Shown here: positions 16,208 to 24,891 of the stretch, in pieces
How the letters are laid out: each line of letters opens with the position of its first letter
How positions within the stretch are numbered: the first letter of the stretch is position 1
Assembly (NCBI GenBank): GCA_016873935.1
Contig: VGVT01000022.1
Location: 1 to 35,210 of the forward strand
Length of the DNA stretch: 35,210 bases
From: Betaproteobacteria bacterium
GTDB taxonomy: Bacteria > Pseudomonadota > Gammaproteobacteria > Burkholderiales > Thiobacillaceae
Reading direction: 5' to 3'
Program-made: the position numbers and the translations under genes
Notes under the pieces: generated by a model
What the model was told of the DNA's origin: nothing
Seen by the model: only the letters and a program-made list of their open reading frames with translations
Databases searched by the model: none

Positions 16208-16315
16208 TTTTTTTGGGAGTGCCATGTCCGGATAGATCCCGCCGCGGAATCCGCCGCGCCTCTGACTGCCCGCACCAATCCACGGGCGTGGCTGGAGCCT
16301 GGATGGGGTGCTGGC

Positions 16316-16338
16316 TAGAATGCGCGGCATGTGAGGAG
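16316..16338 (+). promoter_or_regulatory. -10 element and ribosome site of the lipoprotein gene
   Basis: TAGAAT (16316-16321) is a good -10 candidate, with only a poor -35 (TGGAGC, 16293-16298) at 17 bases. GAGGAG (16333-16338) lies 11 bases before the ATG at 16350. Confidence 0.35.
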
Positions 16339-16349
16339 CCGAGACGCCA

Positions 16350-17060
16350 ATGCGAAAAATTTATCTGCTGATGCTGGCAGGCCTGCTGCTGGCCGGCTGC
16401 GCGAACTCAACCATCCAGAGAAAGGATGGCACCACTTCCAGCAGGGCTTTCTCCGTCGCCCATCTGGCCAAGACGGACGCGGATATCCTCAGCGAACTGA
16501 CGCAGAAGGAGGTGCTCAAGAGCCTACGCACGCTCACCGAAAAGCTATACCGGCGCAATCCCGTGGAATACCGCAAAGCCGGACACACCACGGTGGAAGC
16601 GGCCAGCGCCCACCTCTTCGATCAGTTGGCCAATTGGGCGCAAACCCCGCTGGCGCGGACGAACTGGGAGGAAGATTTCCGGCTGGCTTTCCAGGAGGGT
16701 TTCGAGGGGGACCGGGTACATGCCTTCATGGGCGCGCTCACCGGCATGCTGATGGCCGCCTACAACCACAAGACCGAATTTTTCCTGCTCGACGAGCTTT
16801 CCGCCCAGAAGCTTTACAACAGCGCGCGTAATATCGAGGTGGCGGTGTGGAAGCTGTCGTCGGCGAGAACCGTCCAGGGCGGCCGCTTTCTGCTCAGCAA
16901 CAGCATGGATGGCGAAATCCAGAACCTGTCCTTCGAACGGGAGTTCGGCAAGCTGATCGCCCAGCAGGATCTGCTCGCCGTCTATGTCGAAGAACGCACG
17001 CACCGCACCATCAGCCGCGTCTTCCAGAACATGACCAGTTTTGTCTTTCTGCCGATCTGA
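16350..17060 (+). CDS. Hypothetical lipoprotein
   Basis: A 236-residue protein with a lipoprotein signal peptide: RK, hydrophobic LLMLAGLL, and lipobox LAGC with the lipid-modified Cys at residue 17. The mature part is helical and charged, without membrane segments. I recognise no family. TEKLYRRNPVEYRK and the C-terminal QDLLAVYVEERTHRTISR look like a conserved soluble domain facing the periplasm. It is divergent from sat (about 250 bases between starts) and is followed by the AIM24-family gene after 64 bases on the same strand. Confidence 0.75.
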   Translation: MRKIYLLMLAGLLLAGCANSTIQRKDGTTSSRAFSVAHLAKTDADILSELTQKEVLKSLRTLTEKLYRRNPVEYRKAGHTTVEAASAHLFDQLANWAQTPLARTNWEEDFRLAFQEGFEGDRVHAFMGALTGMLMAAYNHKTEFFLLDELSAQKLYNSARNIEVAVWKLSSARTVQGGRFLLSNSMDGEIQNLSFEREFGKLIAQQDLLAVYVEERTHRTISRVFQNMTSFVFLPI

Positions 17061-17124
17061 GCCCCCGCGCGGCACGGCGGCCGTCGGCGCATACTGATGA
17101 CGTGACGACGCGTCCGGAGGCGAC

Positions 17125-17898
17125 ATGCACCCCATTGACTACGACATCCTCGGCGACGACATGCAATACGTCGAGATCGTGCTGGATCCGGGCGAAGCGG
17201 CCATCGGCGAAGCCGGAGCGCTGATGTTCATGCAGGCGGGGGTGGAGTTGGAGACGGTGTTCGGCGACGCCTCCGATGCCGACTCCGGGTTGCTGGGCAA
17301 GCTCGCTGGCGCTGGCAAACGCCTGCTCACTGGCGAATCCCTGTTCACCACCGTCTACGCCAACCGTTCCGCGGAATCACGCCGCATCGCCTTCGCCGCG
17401 CCCTATCCGGGCAAGATCATCCCCGTCCGTCTGGACCAGATCGGCGGCCGGCTGGTCTGCCAGAAGGATGCCTTTCTCTGCGCCGCCAAGGGAGTCGGTC
17501 TGGGGCTTGCCTTCCAGCGCCGGCTGGGCGCCGGCTTCTTCGGCGGCGAGGGCTTCATCCTGCAAAGCCTGGAAGGCGACGGCACGGTGTTCATCCACGC
17601 CGGCGGCGCCGTCGCCGAGAAAACCCTGGCTCCGGGCGAGGTGTTGCGGGTGGACACGGGCTGCCTGGCGGCGCTGCAACCCTCGGTGGACTACGATATT
17701 CAGTTCGTGGGCGGCATCAAGACCGCCATGTTCGGCGGCGAGGGCCTGTTCCTGGCGAAGCTCACGGGGCCCGGCCGGGTCTGGCTGCAGAGCTTGCCAC
17801 TGTCGCGCCTGGCCGGTCGCGTGTTCGCCGCCGCGCCACAGGGGGGAGGCCGCCAGACCGGGGAAAGCGGTGGTCACCTGGCCGGCGACCGCTCCTGA
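17125..17898 (+). CDS. AIM24 / TIGR00266 family protein
   Basis: A 257-residue protein of the AIM24 family, whose members form tandem beta-helix or TRAP-like folds. Signs are MQYVEIVLDPGEAAIGEAGALMFMQ near the N-terminus, GFILQSLEGDGTVFIHAGG in the middle and the glycine-rich GGIKTAMFGGEGLFLAKLTGPGRVWLQS near the end. The bacterial role is not established. Ribosome site GGAGG precedes the ATG at 17125. It is followed by sixA with 65 bases between the stop and the chosen start, so co-transcription is likely. Confidence 0.88.
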   Translation: MHPIDYDILGDDMQYVEIVLDPGEAAIGEAGALMFMQAGVELETVFGDASDADSGLLGKLAGAGKRLLTGESLFTTVYANRSAESRRIAFAAPYPGKIIPVRLDQIGGRLVCQKDAFLCAAKGVGLGLAFQRRLGAGFFGGEGFILQSLEGDGTVFIHAGGAVAEKTLAPGEVLRVDTGCLAALQPSVDYDIQFVGGIKTAMFGGEGLFLAKLTGPGRVWLQSLPLSRLAGRVFAAAPQGGGRQTGESGGHLAGDRS

Positions 17899-17963
17899 AC
17901 CCACGGTCACGGATCGGTAACATGGCTCGGCTACCCTCGCGTGTTTTCACGGATGTGGACGGT

Positions 17964-18416
17964 ATGGACCTGATTCTCTGGCGTCACGCCGACGCCCAGG
18001 ATGGCAGCCCGGACATGGAACGGGCCTTGACCGACAAGGGCGTGCAACAGGCGCAACGGATGGCGGCCTGGCTCAACGCGCACCTGCCGAAATCGACGCG
18101 CGTGCTGTCCAGTCCGGCGGTGCGCGCCTATCAGACGGCCGACGCCCTGGAGCGGAAGTACGAAACCATTCCCCAGATCGCCCCCGGCGCCGACGCGGTA
18201 CATGTCCTCGCCGCGGCCGGCTGGCCGGATGCCAAGGGCTGCGTGCTGGTGGTGGGGCATCAGCCGACCCTGGGCGAGGCGGCGAGTCTGTTGTTGTTCG
18301 GCGAGGCCCGCCCCCTGAGCATCAAAAAGGCGGGGCTGCTGTGGCTGACCAACCGCGTGCGCGGCGACCACCCGCAGACCGTGCTCAAAGGCGCGATGAC
18401 GGTGGAACTGCTGTAG
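17964..18416 (+). CDS. sixA: Phosphohistidine phosphatase SixA
   Basis: A 150-residue histidine-phosphatase-superfamily protein. The catalytic motif L-W-R-H-A appears at residues 4-9 (ILWRHADA), with partner Arg in SSPAVRAYQTA and the second His in VVGHQPTLGEAA. SixA removes phosphate from phosphohistidine, in Escherichia coli from the nitrogen-PTS protein NPr. An upstream ATG at 17922 exists in frame, but the family begins exactly as MDLILWRHA, so the 17964 start is preferred. It converges with the EAL-HDOD gene, with only 25 bases between the two stop codons. Confidence 0.9.
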   Translation: MDLILWRHADAQDGSPDMERALTDKGVQQAQRMAAWLNAHLPKSTRVLSSPAVRAYQTADALERKYETIPQIAPGADAVHVLAAAGWPDAKGCVLVVGHQPTLGEAASLLLFGEARPLSIKKAGLLWLTNRVRGDHPQTVLKGAMTVELL

Positions 18417-18441
18417 CGCGGATCAGGCCGGCGGGCTGTTG

Positions 18442-19659
18442 TCAGTCCAGGCCGAGTTGTTCCACCCAGGCCAGGGCCTGCAGGTGGGCCTCGCTGACCT
18501 GGGCCGGAGTCAGCATGAGGGATGTGGTCAGGTTTTCCAACTGGCCCTCGTCGCCGCTCTCCACCGCTTCCACCAGGGAAAGGAAAGGCCCGTAGAGGCC
18601 GCTACGGTCCATCAGCGCGTCGGCCAGGTTCTCCGAAATCACCAGCCGTTCCAGCACCTGATCCATGGGCATTTCCAGGAAGGCCGGCAGCAGGGAGAAG
18701 ACGCCGACAATGAACAGGTTGTCCTGGTCCGCCTTGTTCAGGATGTGCTTGCCCAGCAACTCGCAGAGCCGGCCGCGGGTGATGGCGGTGCGCGACAGTG
18801 CGGGCGAGGTGGGCGAGTCACCTGCAGTCGCCAGCAGCAGGGTTAGCCAGCGATACAGCGGCTGCCAGCCCAGGATGCTGACGGCGTGGCGGATGGATTG
18901 GACCTCGCAGGACAGCCCGAAGCCGGCCGAATTGATGTAGCGGAGCAGCTTGAAGGTAAGCGCCACGTCCTTTTTGAACAAGGCTTCGAGATCCTTGATG
19001 TCGGCGTTCTGGCGGACCTTGTCCAACAACTGGATGACGGTGGCGTGGCCCGGATTGATGATCTTGGCCACCAGATTCTCGGGGCGCGCGAAGTAGTAGC
19101 CCTGGAAATAATCGAACCCCAGGTCGCGGCAATGCCGAAATTGTTCCGGTGTTTCGACCTTCTCCGCCACCAGCTTCACAGGATACTTGCGCACCGCCTT
19201 CGCCATGCGCGCGAGATCGGCAGGCGCATGCGCCAGCACGTCGAGCTTCACGAAATGCGCCAGCGGCAGCAGTGGCTCGGTCTCGGGCCGGTAGTGGTAG
19301 TCGTCCAGGGCGATACGGTAGCCGGCCTGCCGCAGTTGATCGATTCGCGCCAGCACTTCGGGGGAAGCCTCGACGGTTTCCAGCACCTCGATCACCACCT
19401 TTTCCGTCGGCAGCAGCGTGGAGAAGTCCGACATCAGCATGGAGGTGTCCATGTTGATGAATGCCAGCTTGCCCTTCAACAGCCACTCCGTGCCCATGTT
19501 GCACAGGGTATTGGCGATGACAATCAGGCCCGCGTCGACATCGGATTCGATGTGGGCGCTCTCGGCCTGCGAGGAATGACGGAACAGCAACTCATAAGCC
19601 ATCAGCTTATGGCCACCGTCGACGATGGGCTGCCGGGCGATGTAGGCGTCAGTGATCAT
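18442..19659 (-). CDS. EAL-HDOD (YuxH-type) signalling protein, EAL degenerate
   Basis: A 405-residue protein with an N-terminal EAL-like domain (about 1-195) and a C-terminal HDOD domain (about 200-390). The EAL domain starts IARQPIVDGGHKLMAYELLFR, where the signature Glu-Ala-Leu is ELL. DDYHY replaces DDFG, and AEKVET stands where active enzymes have AEGVET. These changes suggest that it does not hydrolyse c-di-GMP but may bind it or act as a scaffold. HDOD is seen in LEALFKKDVALTFKLLRYINSA. It is the last gene of the cheYZA block on the same strand (48 bases after cheA), which suggests a role in motility or attachment signalling. Confidence 0.87.
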   Translation of the reverse strand: MITDAYIARQPIVDGGHKLMAYELLFRHSSQAESAHIESDVDAGLIVIANTLCNMGTEWLLKGKLAFINMDTSMLMSDFSTLLPTEKVVIEVLETVEASPEVLARIDQLRQAGYRIALDDYHYRPETEPLLPLAHFVKLDVLAHAPADLARMAKAVRKYPVKLVAEKVETPEQFRHCRDLGFDYFQGYYFARPENLVAKIINPGHATVIQLLDKVRQNADIKDLEALFKKDVALTFKLLRYINSAGFGLSCEVQSIRHAVSILGWQPLYRWLTLLLATAGDSPTSPALSRTAITRGRLCELLGKHILNKADQDNLFIVGVFSLLPAFLEMPMDQVLERLVISENLADALMDRSGLYGPFLSLVEAVESGDEGQLENLTTSLMLTPAQVSEAHLQALAWVEQLGLD

Positions 19660-19707
19660 GATCGGGACAGAGGGGGGAGCGCCGCTCGCGGTCCCCGGTT
19701 CGAGGAG

Positions 19708-21549
19708 TCAGACGTTGGAGAACAATCTCATCGGCGTATCGGCGGTGACATTGGCCAGTAATTCCTCCATGTCCAGCACCAGGACGATGGAGCCATCGCC
19801 CGACAGGGTGGCGCCGGCAATACCCTTGGGTTTGATGTCTGAAAGGGGCTTGATGACCACGTCGTCGCGACCCACGAAACCATCCACGGCCATGATGAAG
19901 GTGCTGTCGGAGGCATGCATGAGCACGCCGAAACCGGGAGCCTGCCTGGCGTCCCAACCGATCAGCGTGGCCAGACTGCGCACTGGCAGGACCTCGTCGC
20001 GAACCACCATGGTGGCGCGGCCCGACACGCGCTGCACCTCCTCCGGCTTGATGGGTATGATTTCCCGCACCATGGAAAGCGGCACCGCGAAGGACTGGTT
20101 GTTGAGCCGCACCACCAGCACCGGCAGGATGGCCAGAGTCAGCGGCAAGGAGATGGTGAAAGTGGAGCCCTGGCCGGGCACCGACACCACGTCGATCTTG
20201 CCGTTGAGCTTGGCGATGTTGGTTTTCACCACATCCATGCCCACGCCACGCCCGGATACGCTGGAAATCTGATCCTTGGTGGAGAAACCGGGCAGGAAGA
20301 CCAGGTGCAGGCTCTGGCGGTCGTCGAGACCGTTCGCAGTCTCCGCGTCGATGATGCCTTTTTCCACCGCCTTGCGGCGGATGACGTCCGGGCGCATGCC
20401 CTTGCCGTCGTCGGAAATCTCGATATAGATGTGGTCGCCCACCTGGCTGGCGGACAGGGTGACGATGGCCTTGGCGGGCTTGTGCGAGGCGGCGCGCTCC
20501 TCGGCGGTCTCGACGCCGTGGTCGACTGCGTTGCGCACCAGGTGCACCAGGGGATCGTTGAGATCCTCGATCATGGTCTTGTCGAGTTCGGTCTCCTCGC
20601 CGGAAAGCACCAGCTCCACATCCTTGCCGAGCTGACGGGCGAGGTCGCGGGCCAGCCGCGGGTATTTCTGGAACAGACGGCCGATGGGCTGCATACGGGT
20701 CTTCATCACCGCGTTCTGCAGGTCTGACACCAGCAGATCAAGCTGACTCACCGCCGTATCCAGGGCCTTGAGTGTGTCCTGATCGTTGCGGCCATGCAGG
20801 ATCTGGGTCTTGAGATTGGCGATGCGGTTCTTGGTGAGGCCGATCTCGCCCGACAGGTTGAGCACCTGGTCCAGCCGCGCGGTATCGATGCGGATGGTGG
20901 TTTCCTTTTGCAGCGTCTGGGGCGGCGCGGCACTGGAGGAGGCGGCGCGGGAGGGCGTCGGCAGATCCTGCGCGGGGGCCGGACGCGGCGGCGCAGCCGC
21001 GGGTACCGCGGCTTGCGGAGCAGGAACCCCGCCCGTCAAGGCGGCGTGCAGGGCATCCCAGTTGATGTCTTCTCCCCCAGTCGGCGGAGCAGGCTCGCGG
21101 ACCGCTTGGGGCGCGGACTGGGCGGCCGGCACGACCGCCGCGGCGGGGGGGGGCAGATTCCCGGCCAGGGCGGCATCGAGCGCGCCCAGTAGGGCGGCAT
21201 CGGCGGCCTGCGGCTGCACGCTCTGCCCCAGAGCACCGAACATGTCGCGCACCGTCGCGGTGGCTGACATGATGATGTCCATCAACTCGGCGCTCAGGCG
21301 GAGCTCGCCGTTACGCAATTTATCGAACAGGTTTTCCGTGCGGTGACACAGGTTGACCAGATTCTCCACATTGAGAAACCCCGCGCCACCCTTGACGGTA
21401 TGAAAACCGCGGAAGATGTCGTTGAGCAACTCCCGGTCATCGGGGCGCTTTTCCAAATCTACCAATTTGTTGTCTACCTGGGAAAGAAGCTCCCCGGCTT
21501 CAAGCAGGAAATCCTGCAGCAATTCTTCCATTCCGGCGAAGTCGCTCAT
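19708..21549 (-). CDS. cheA: Chemotaxis histidine kinase CheA
   Basis: A 613-residue kinase. The P1 (HPt) domain carries the phosphorylated His50 in GFHTVKGGAGFLN. Residues about 125-215 are a Pro/Ala-rich linker with an isolated DINWDALHAALTGG segment; no recognisable P2 (CheY-binding) domain is present. The dimerisation domain (RLDQVLNLSGEIGLTKNRI), the ATPase domain (HLVRNAVDHGVE, DDGKGM, FLPGFST, SGRGVGMDVV) and the C-terminal CheW-like domain follow. It phosphorylates CheY. It follows cheZ after 11 bases and has a GGAG ribosome site. No cheW, receptor, cheR or cheB is in the window, so those must be elsewhere. Confidence 0.96.
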   Translation of the reverse strand: MSDFAGMEELLQDFLLEAGELLSQVDNKLVDLEKRPDDRELLNDIFRGFHTVKGGAGFLNVENLVNLCHRTENLFDKLRNGELRLSAELMDIIMSATATVRDMFGALGQSVQPQAADAALLGALDAALAGNLPPPAAAVVPAAQSAPQAVREPAPPTGGEDINWDALHAALTGGVPAPQAAVPAAAPPRPAPAQDLPTPSRAASSSAAPPQTLQKETTIRIDTARLDQVLNLSGEIGLTKNRIANLKTQILHGRNDQDTLKALDTAVSQLDLLVSDLQNAVMKTRMQPIGRLFQKYPRLARDLARQLGKDVELVLSGEETELDKTMIEDLNDPLVHLVRNAVDHGVETAEERAASHKPAKAIVTLSASQVGDHIYIEISDDGKGMRPDVIRRKAVEKGIIDAETANGLDDRQSLHLVFLPGFSTKDQISSVSGRGVGMDVVKTNIAKLNGKIDVVSVPGQGSTFTISLPLTLAILPVLVVRLNNQSFAVPLSMVREIIPIKPEEVQRVSGRATMVVRDEVLPVRSLATLIGWDARQAPGFGVLMHASDSTFIMAVDGFVGRDDVVIKPLSDIKPKGIAGATLSGDGSIVLVLDMEELLANVTADTPMRLFSNV

Positions 21550-21560
21550 GCTCTACTCCC

Positions 21561-22349
21561 TCAAAATCCAAGGCTTTCCAGCAGGTCGTCCACCTGCTCC
21601 TGGCTGGTCACGACGTCGGACCGCCCGGCGGCGTTGACGACCGGACCGTTGAGCAGGCCGGGGTCCATGGTCTGGCGCTTCTCTTCCGGCGTGGTCTCGA
21701 TCAACAGGGCCAAAAGCTGGGCCTCAAGATTTTGCGCCGCCTCCAACACCTTCTTGATGACTTGGCCAGTCAGGTCCTGGAAATCCTGGGCCATGATGAT
21801 TTCCATCAACTGGGCGTTGGTGGCCTCGGTCCGGGTCGGCACGTCGGCCAGGAAGGAACGGGTGTCGAGCACCAACTGGCGGAATTCCGCCACGCCCAGT
21901 TGTTTGTTGAACATCTTCTCCCACTTGCCGGCCAGATCCTGGGCGCCGCCCGCGAGTTGGGCCTGGATGGGCTGGGCGATCTCGGCGGCATTGAGGGCGC
22001 GTTCGGCCGCCTTGGCGGTCATCGCGGCAATGTAGTTGAGCCGGTCGCGGTTGTCGGGAAGTTGGTTTGCCACCTTCTCCAGGGTCTTGTCGTAGCCGAG
22101 TTCGCGCAGCAGGTTGTGCAGGCCGCGGGTCATCTGGCCGAGTTGGGAGAACACCCGCTCGGGGCAGACCCCTTCGGCCTCCCCCCCTTCGCTTTGGGTC
22201 ACGGCCTTGGCGATGCTATCGAATAGGTTCTCCAATTCGGGGGTATCGCCATCCGCCTTCGGCTTGGCTTCCGCCTTTGGTGGCTCGGGAGGTGCCACGG
22301 TGGCGATGCTGTCGAACAAGGCTTCCAGTTCAGGGGAGTCGCCGCTCAT
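21561..22349 (-). CDS. cheZ: CheY-phosphate phosphatase CheZ
   Basis: A 262-residue phosphatase that removes phosphate from CheY. The catalytic Gln lies in AQDFQDLTGQVIKKV. The C-terminal CheY-docking peptide QEQVDDLLESLGF is intact and joined by a flexible linker. Unusually, the N-terminus carries two near-identical copies of a short motif, SPELEALFDSIA (residues 5-16) and TPELENLFDSIA (36-47), about 30 residues apart and joined by a Pro/Lys/Ala linker; they resemble docking peptides. Ribosome site GGAG lies five bases before the ATG. It sits between cheY and cheA, as in other betaproteobacteria. Confidence 0.95.
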   Translation of the reverse strand: MSGDSPELEALFDSIATVAPPEPPKAEAKPKADGDTPELENLFDSIAKAVTQSEGGEAEGVCPERVFSQLGQMTRGLHNLLRELGYDKTLEKVANQLPDNRDRLNYIAAMTAKAAERALNAAEIAQPIQAQLAGGAQDLAGKWEKMFNKQLGVAEFRQLVLDTRSFLADVPTRTEATNAQLMEIIMAQDFQDLTGQVIKKVLEAAQNLEAQLLALLIETTPEEKRQTMDPGLLNGPVVNAAGRSDVVTSQEQVDDLLESLGF

Positions 22350-22379
22350 CGTTGCTCCTTGTCGGTCGTTGCGCCCGCG

Positions 22380-22754
22380 TCACATTCCATACTTCTCGAA
22401 GATCTTGCCCAGCTTCTCTTCGAGGACGGCGGCCGTGAACGGTTTGACGATGTATCCGGAGGCCCCGTTTTGGGCGGCCTCGATGATGTTTTCCTTCTTC
22501 GCCTCGGCGGTGATCATGAGTACAGGCAGATGCTTGAGGCCGGGATCGGCGCGGATGGCCTTGAGCATTTCAATACCGGTCATGACCGGCATGTTCCAGT
22601 CGGTCACCACGAACTGGAAATTACTTCCCTTCAGCTTCTGCAGGCCCACCGAACCGTCCTCCGCCTCGTCGACGTTGGTGTAGCCGAGCTCCTTGAGCAG
22701 ATTTCGCACGATGCGTCGCATGGTGGAATAGTCATGTACCCTGCTTGCGCCCAC
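22380..22754 (-). CDS. cheY: Chemotaxis response regulator CheY with altered N-terminus
   Basis: A single receiver domain of about 124 residues if started at the GTG at 22754. From [18 protein letters not shown] on it is a normal CheY: phospho-acceptor Asp in VVTDWNMP, Thr in MITAEA, Lys in YIVKPF. Before that, the conserved first strand and acidic pair (usually KFLVVDD) are replaced by GASRVHD: the first pocket Asp is His and the strand is lost. No ATG precedes the domain in frame; the next is ATG 22721 (MRRIV), which would remove the whole pocket. Neither other frame restores the missing strand. The 5' end meets divergent fliH 18 bases away, so a rearrangement or an assembly join is likely. 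As written, function is doubtful. Confidence 0.75.
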   Translation of the reverse strand: MGASRVHDYSTMRRIVRNLLKELGYTNVDEAEDGSVGLQKLKGSNFQFVVTDWNMPVMTGIEMLKAIRADPGLKHLPVLMITAEAKKENIIEAAQNGASGYIVKPFTAAVLEEKLGKIFEKYGM

Positions 22755-22772
22755 CCCACCCTGTCCTGAGCC

Positions 22773-23441
22773 ATGTCCAAGGTCATCCCGAAGGAGAATC
22801 TCACCGCCTACCAGCGTTGGGAACTGGCGCAGTTCGAGGAGGGCGGAGCGCCACATGAGCGAGTCCGCACCGGCCATGAAGGCAAGTCCGCCAAGGTGGT
22901 GCTGCCCACCGCCGAGGAGGTGGAAAGCCTGCACCAGGAAGCCTGGCGCCAAGGCCATGAGCTGGGCCTGGAGGAAGGCCGCAAGGCGGGCTACGAGGCG
23001 GGTATGAAGGCCGCCGAGGAGCGTCTGCGCCTGCTCGCGGCGCTGGTGGACACCCTCGATGGCGCGCGTCTGCGTCAGGACGAAGAGATCGCGCGGGAGG
23101 TGCTGGCCCTGGCCCTGACCGTCGCCCAGCAGGTCGTGCGCAAGGCCATCCAGGTAAAACCCGATCTCCTGCTCGAGGCACTGCGCGACGCCTTGCTGAC
23201 CTTGCCGGTACTCAACGGCCACCAGAAAATCGCCGTGCATCCGGACCATGTCGAGTTGGTCCGCGATTGGCTGGTGCATGAACACGGCCACCTGTCCTGG
23301 AAGGTTCTGGCGGATCCCAAACTGGACCCCGGCAGTTTCCGCTTCGAGAGCAGCCACAGCGAACTGGACGGCAGCCTGCGCGCACGCTGGCGGGAAATCA
23401 CCGAGTGTCTGGGGGTGGACGACGACACATGGCTGAGCTGA
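22773..23441 (+). CDS. fliH: Flagellar export apparatus stator-like protein FliH
   Basis: A 222-residue cytoplasmic protein. The N-terminus [20 protein letters not shown] is that of betaproteobacterial FliH. A Gly-x-x-x-Gly/Glu helix ([23 protein letters not shown], split here by residues 50-75) forms the family's GxxxG-like repeat, and the C-terminal domain resembles the F-type ATPase stator delta subunit. It binds and restrains the ATPase FliI, encoded next with a 13-base overlap. No fliG precedes it; instead divergent cheY lies upstream, which is unusual. Confidence 0.9.
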   Translation: MSKVIPKENLTAYQRWELAQFEEGGAPHERVRTGHEGKSAKVVLPTAEEVESLHQEAWRQGHELGLEEGRKAGYEAGMKAAEERLRLLAALVDTLDGARLRQDEEIAREVLALALTVAQQVVRKAIQVKPDLLLEALRDALLTLPVLNGHQKIAVHPDHVELVRDWLVHEHGHLSWKVLADPKLDPGSFRFESSHSELDGSLRARWREITECLGVDDDTWLS

Positions 23442-24838
23442 ACCGCTGCGAGGCCCTGCTCAACTACCTGCGTGACTGCCAGGAAGCCGTCTGCCTGATG
23501 ACCCCCTGGCGCGCCACCGGCCGCCTGACGCGCATCGCCGGCCTGATCATGGAGGCTTCCGGCATCAAGCTCGCCACCGGCGTTTCCTGCCGCGTGGCGA
23601 TGGCCGGCGGCCAGCAGGTCGACGCCGAGGTCGTCGGCTTCTCCGGGGAGCGCCTGTTCCTCATGCCTTCCACCGACATCTATGGCCTCGGCCCCGGTGC
23701 CACGGTAGAAGTCGGCGCGGTGTGCGGCTTCGAGCCGCCGCGCATCAACAAACCCTACTACCGGCGCCGCCGCATCGAGGACCGCATCCGTCAGGTCGCC
23801 GTGGGCCCTGAACTGCTGGGCCGTGTCATCGATGGCGCCGGCCGTCCGCTCGACCGCTTGGGCATCCTCGAGCCGTCGCGTCGCGCCCCCCTGTATTCGC
23901 GCTCGTTCAATCCGATGGAGCGGGAGCCCATCCAGGATGTGCTTGACGTCGGCGTGCGCGCGATCAACGCGCTGCTCACCGTCGGCCGCGGCCAGCGCAT
24001 GGGCCTGTTCGCCGGCAGTGGCGTCGGCAAGTCGATGTTGCTGGGCATGATGGCGCGCTATACCGAGGCCGACGTGGTGGTGGTCGGTTTGATCGGCGAG
24101 CGCGGCCGTGAGGTCAAGGATTTCATCGAAAACATCCTTGGCGAGGAAGGTCTCCGACGTGCTGCCGTGGTGGCCGCGCCTGCGGATTCGCCCCCTCTTC
24201 TGCGCCTGCATGGCGCCGCCTATGCCACCGCCATTGCCGAACACTTCCGTGATCAGGGTTTGCATGTCCTGCTGATCATGGACTCGCTCACCCGCTTCGC
24301 GCAGGCACAGCGGGAAATCGCCTTGGCCGTCGGCGAACCGCCGGCCACAAAAGGTTATCCCCCATCGGTTTTCGCCAAGCTGCCGCAATTGGTGGAACGG
24401 GCCGGAAACGGCCGCAAGGAAGGCGGTTCGATCACCGCCTTCTACACGGTGCTGATGGAAGGGGACGATCAACAGGACCCCATCGCGGATGCCGCCCGTG
24501 CCATTCTCGACGGGCACATCGTGCTGTCACGCCAACTGGCGGACCAGGGCCACTATCCGGCGATTGACATCGAAGCCTCGATCTCGCGGGCCATCACCGA
24601 ACTCCTACCGAAGGCGGAACTGGAAAAAGTGCGTCGCTTCCGCGGCCTGTATGCGCGTTACCAGCGCAGCCGCGATCTCATCACCATCGGCGCCTATGCG
24701 CGCGGCAACGATCCCCAACTGGATGAAGCCATCGCGCTGTATCCCGGCATGGAGAAATTCCTCATGCAGGATTTCCTGGACAAGGATGACTATCGGTCCA
24801 GCCGGCAACAACTGGACGCACTGCTAACCTCCGCCTGA
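23429..24838 (+). CDS. fliI: Flagellar type III export ATPase FliI
   Basis: A 469-residue ATPase related to the F1 beta subunit that powers flagellar protein export. Walker A is GSGVGKS (196-202), followed by [13 protein letters not shown], Walker [21 protein letters not shown] with Asp, and [13 protein letters not shown]. The C-terminus is complete ([17 protein letters not shown]). Start: the ATG at 23429 inside the end of fliH; a GTG at 23405 is possible but unneeded. The chaperone gene fliJ, normally next, is absent; a hairpin and the DUF3149 gene on the other strand follow. Confidence 0.95.
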   Translation: MAELNRCEALLNYLRDCQEAVCLMTPWRATGRLTRIAGLIMEASGIKLATGVSCRVAMAGGQQVDAEVVGFSGERLFLMPSTDIYGLGPGATVEVGAVCGFEPPRINKPYYRRRRIEDRIRQVAVGPELLGRVIDGAGRPLDRLGILEPSRRAPLYSRSFNPMEREPIQDVLDVGVRAINALLTVGRGQRMGLFAGSGVGKSMLLGMMARYTEADVVVVGLIGERGREVKDFIENILGEEGLRRAAVVAAPADSPPLLRLHGAAYATAIAEHFRDQGLHVLLIMDSLTRFAQAQREIALAVGEPPATKGYPPSVFAKLPQLVERAGNGRKEGGSITAFYTVLMEGDDQQDPIADAARAILDGHIVLSRQLADQGHYPAIDIEASISRAITELLPKAELEKVRRFRGLYARYQRSRDLITIGAYARGNDPQLDEAIALYPGMEKFLMQDFLDKDDYRSSRQQLDALLTSA

Positions 24839-24848
24839 ATTCGCGAAC

Positions 24849-24874
24849 CGGCCGCCGATCCATTTCGGCGGCCG
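24849..24874 (+). terminator. Hairpin after fliI
   Basis: A perfect 10-bp stem CGGCCGCCGA / TCGGCGGCCG with a 6-base loop, 10 bases after the fliI stop, followed by TTGTCGTG, a weak T-rich tail. It may serve both fliI and the converging DUF3149 gene. Confidence 0.6.
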
Positions 24875-24891
24875 TTGTCGTGCGGGTGGTC

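Noticed and set aside
22755..23357. N-terminal extension of the cheY frame across fliH
   Set aside because: It is the complement of the fliH gene, Gln/Leu-rich and without homology to a receiver or any partner domain.
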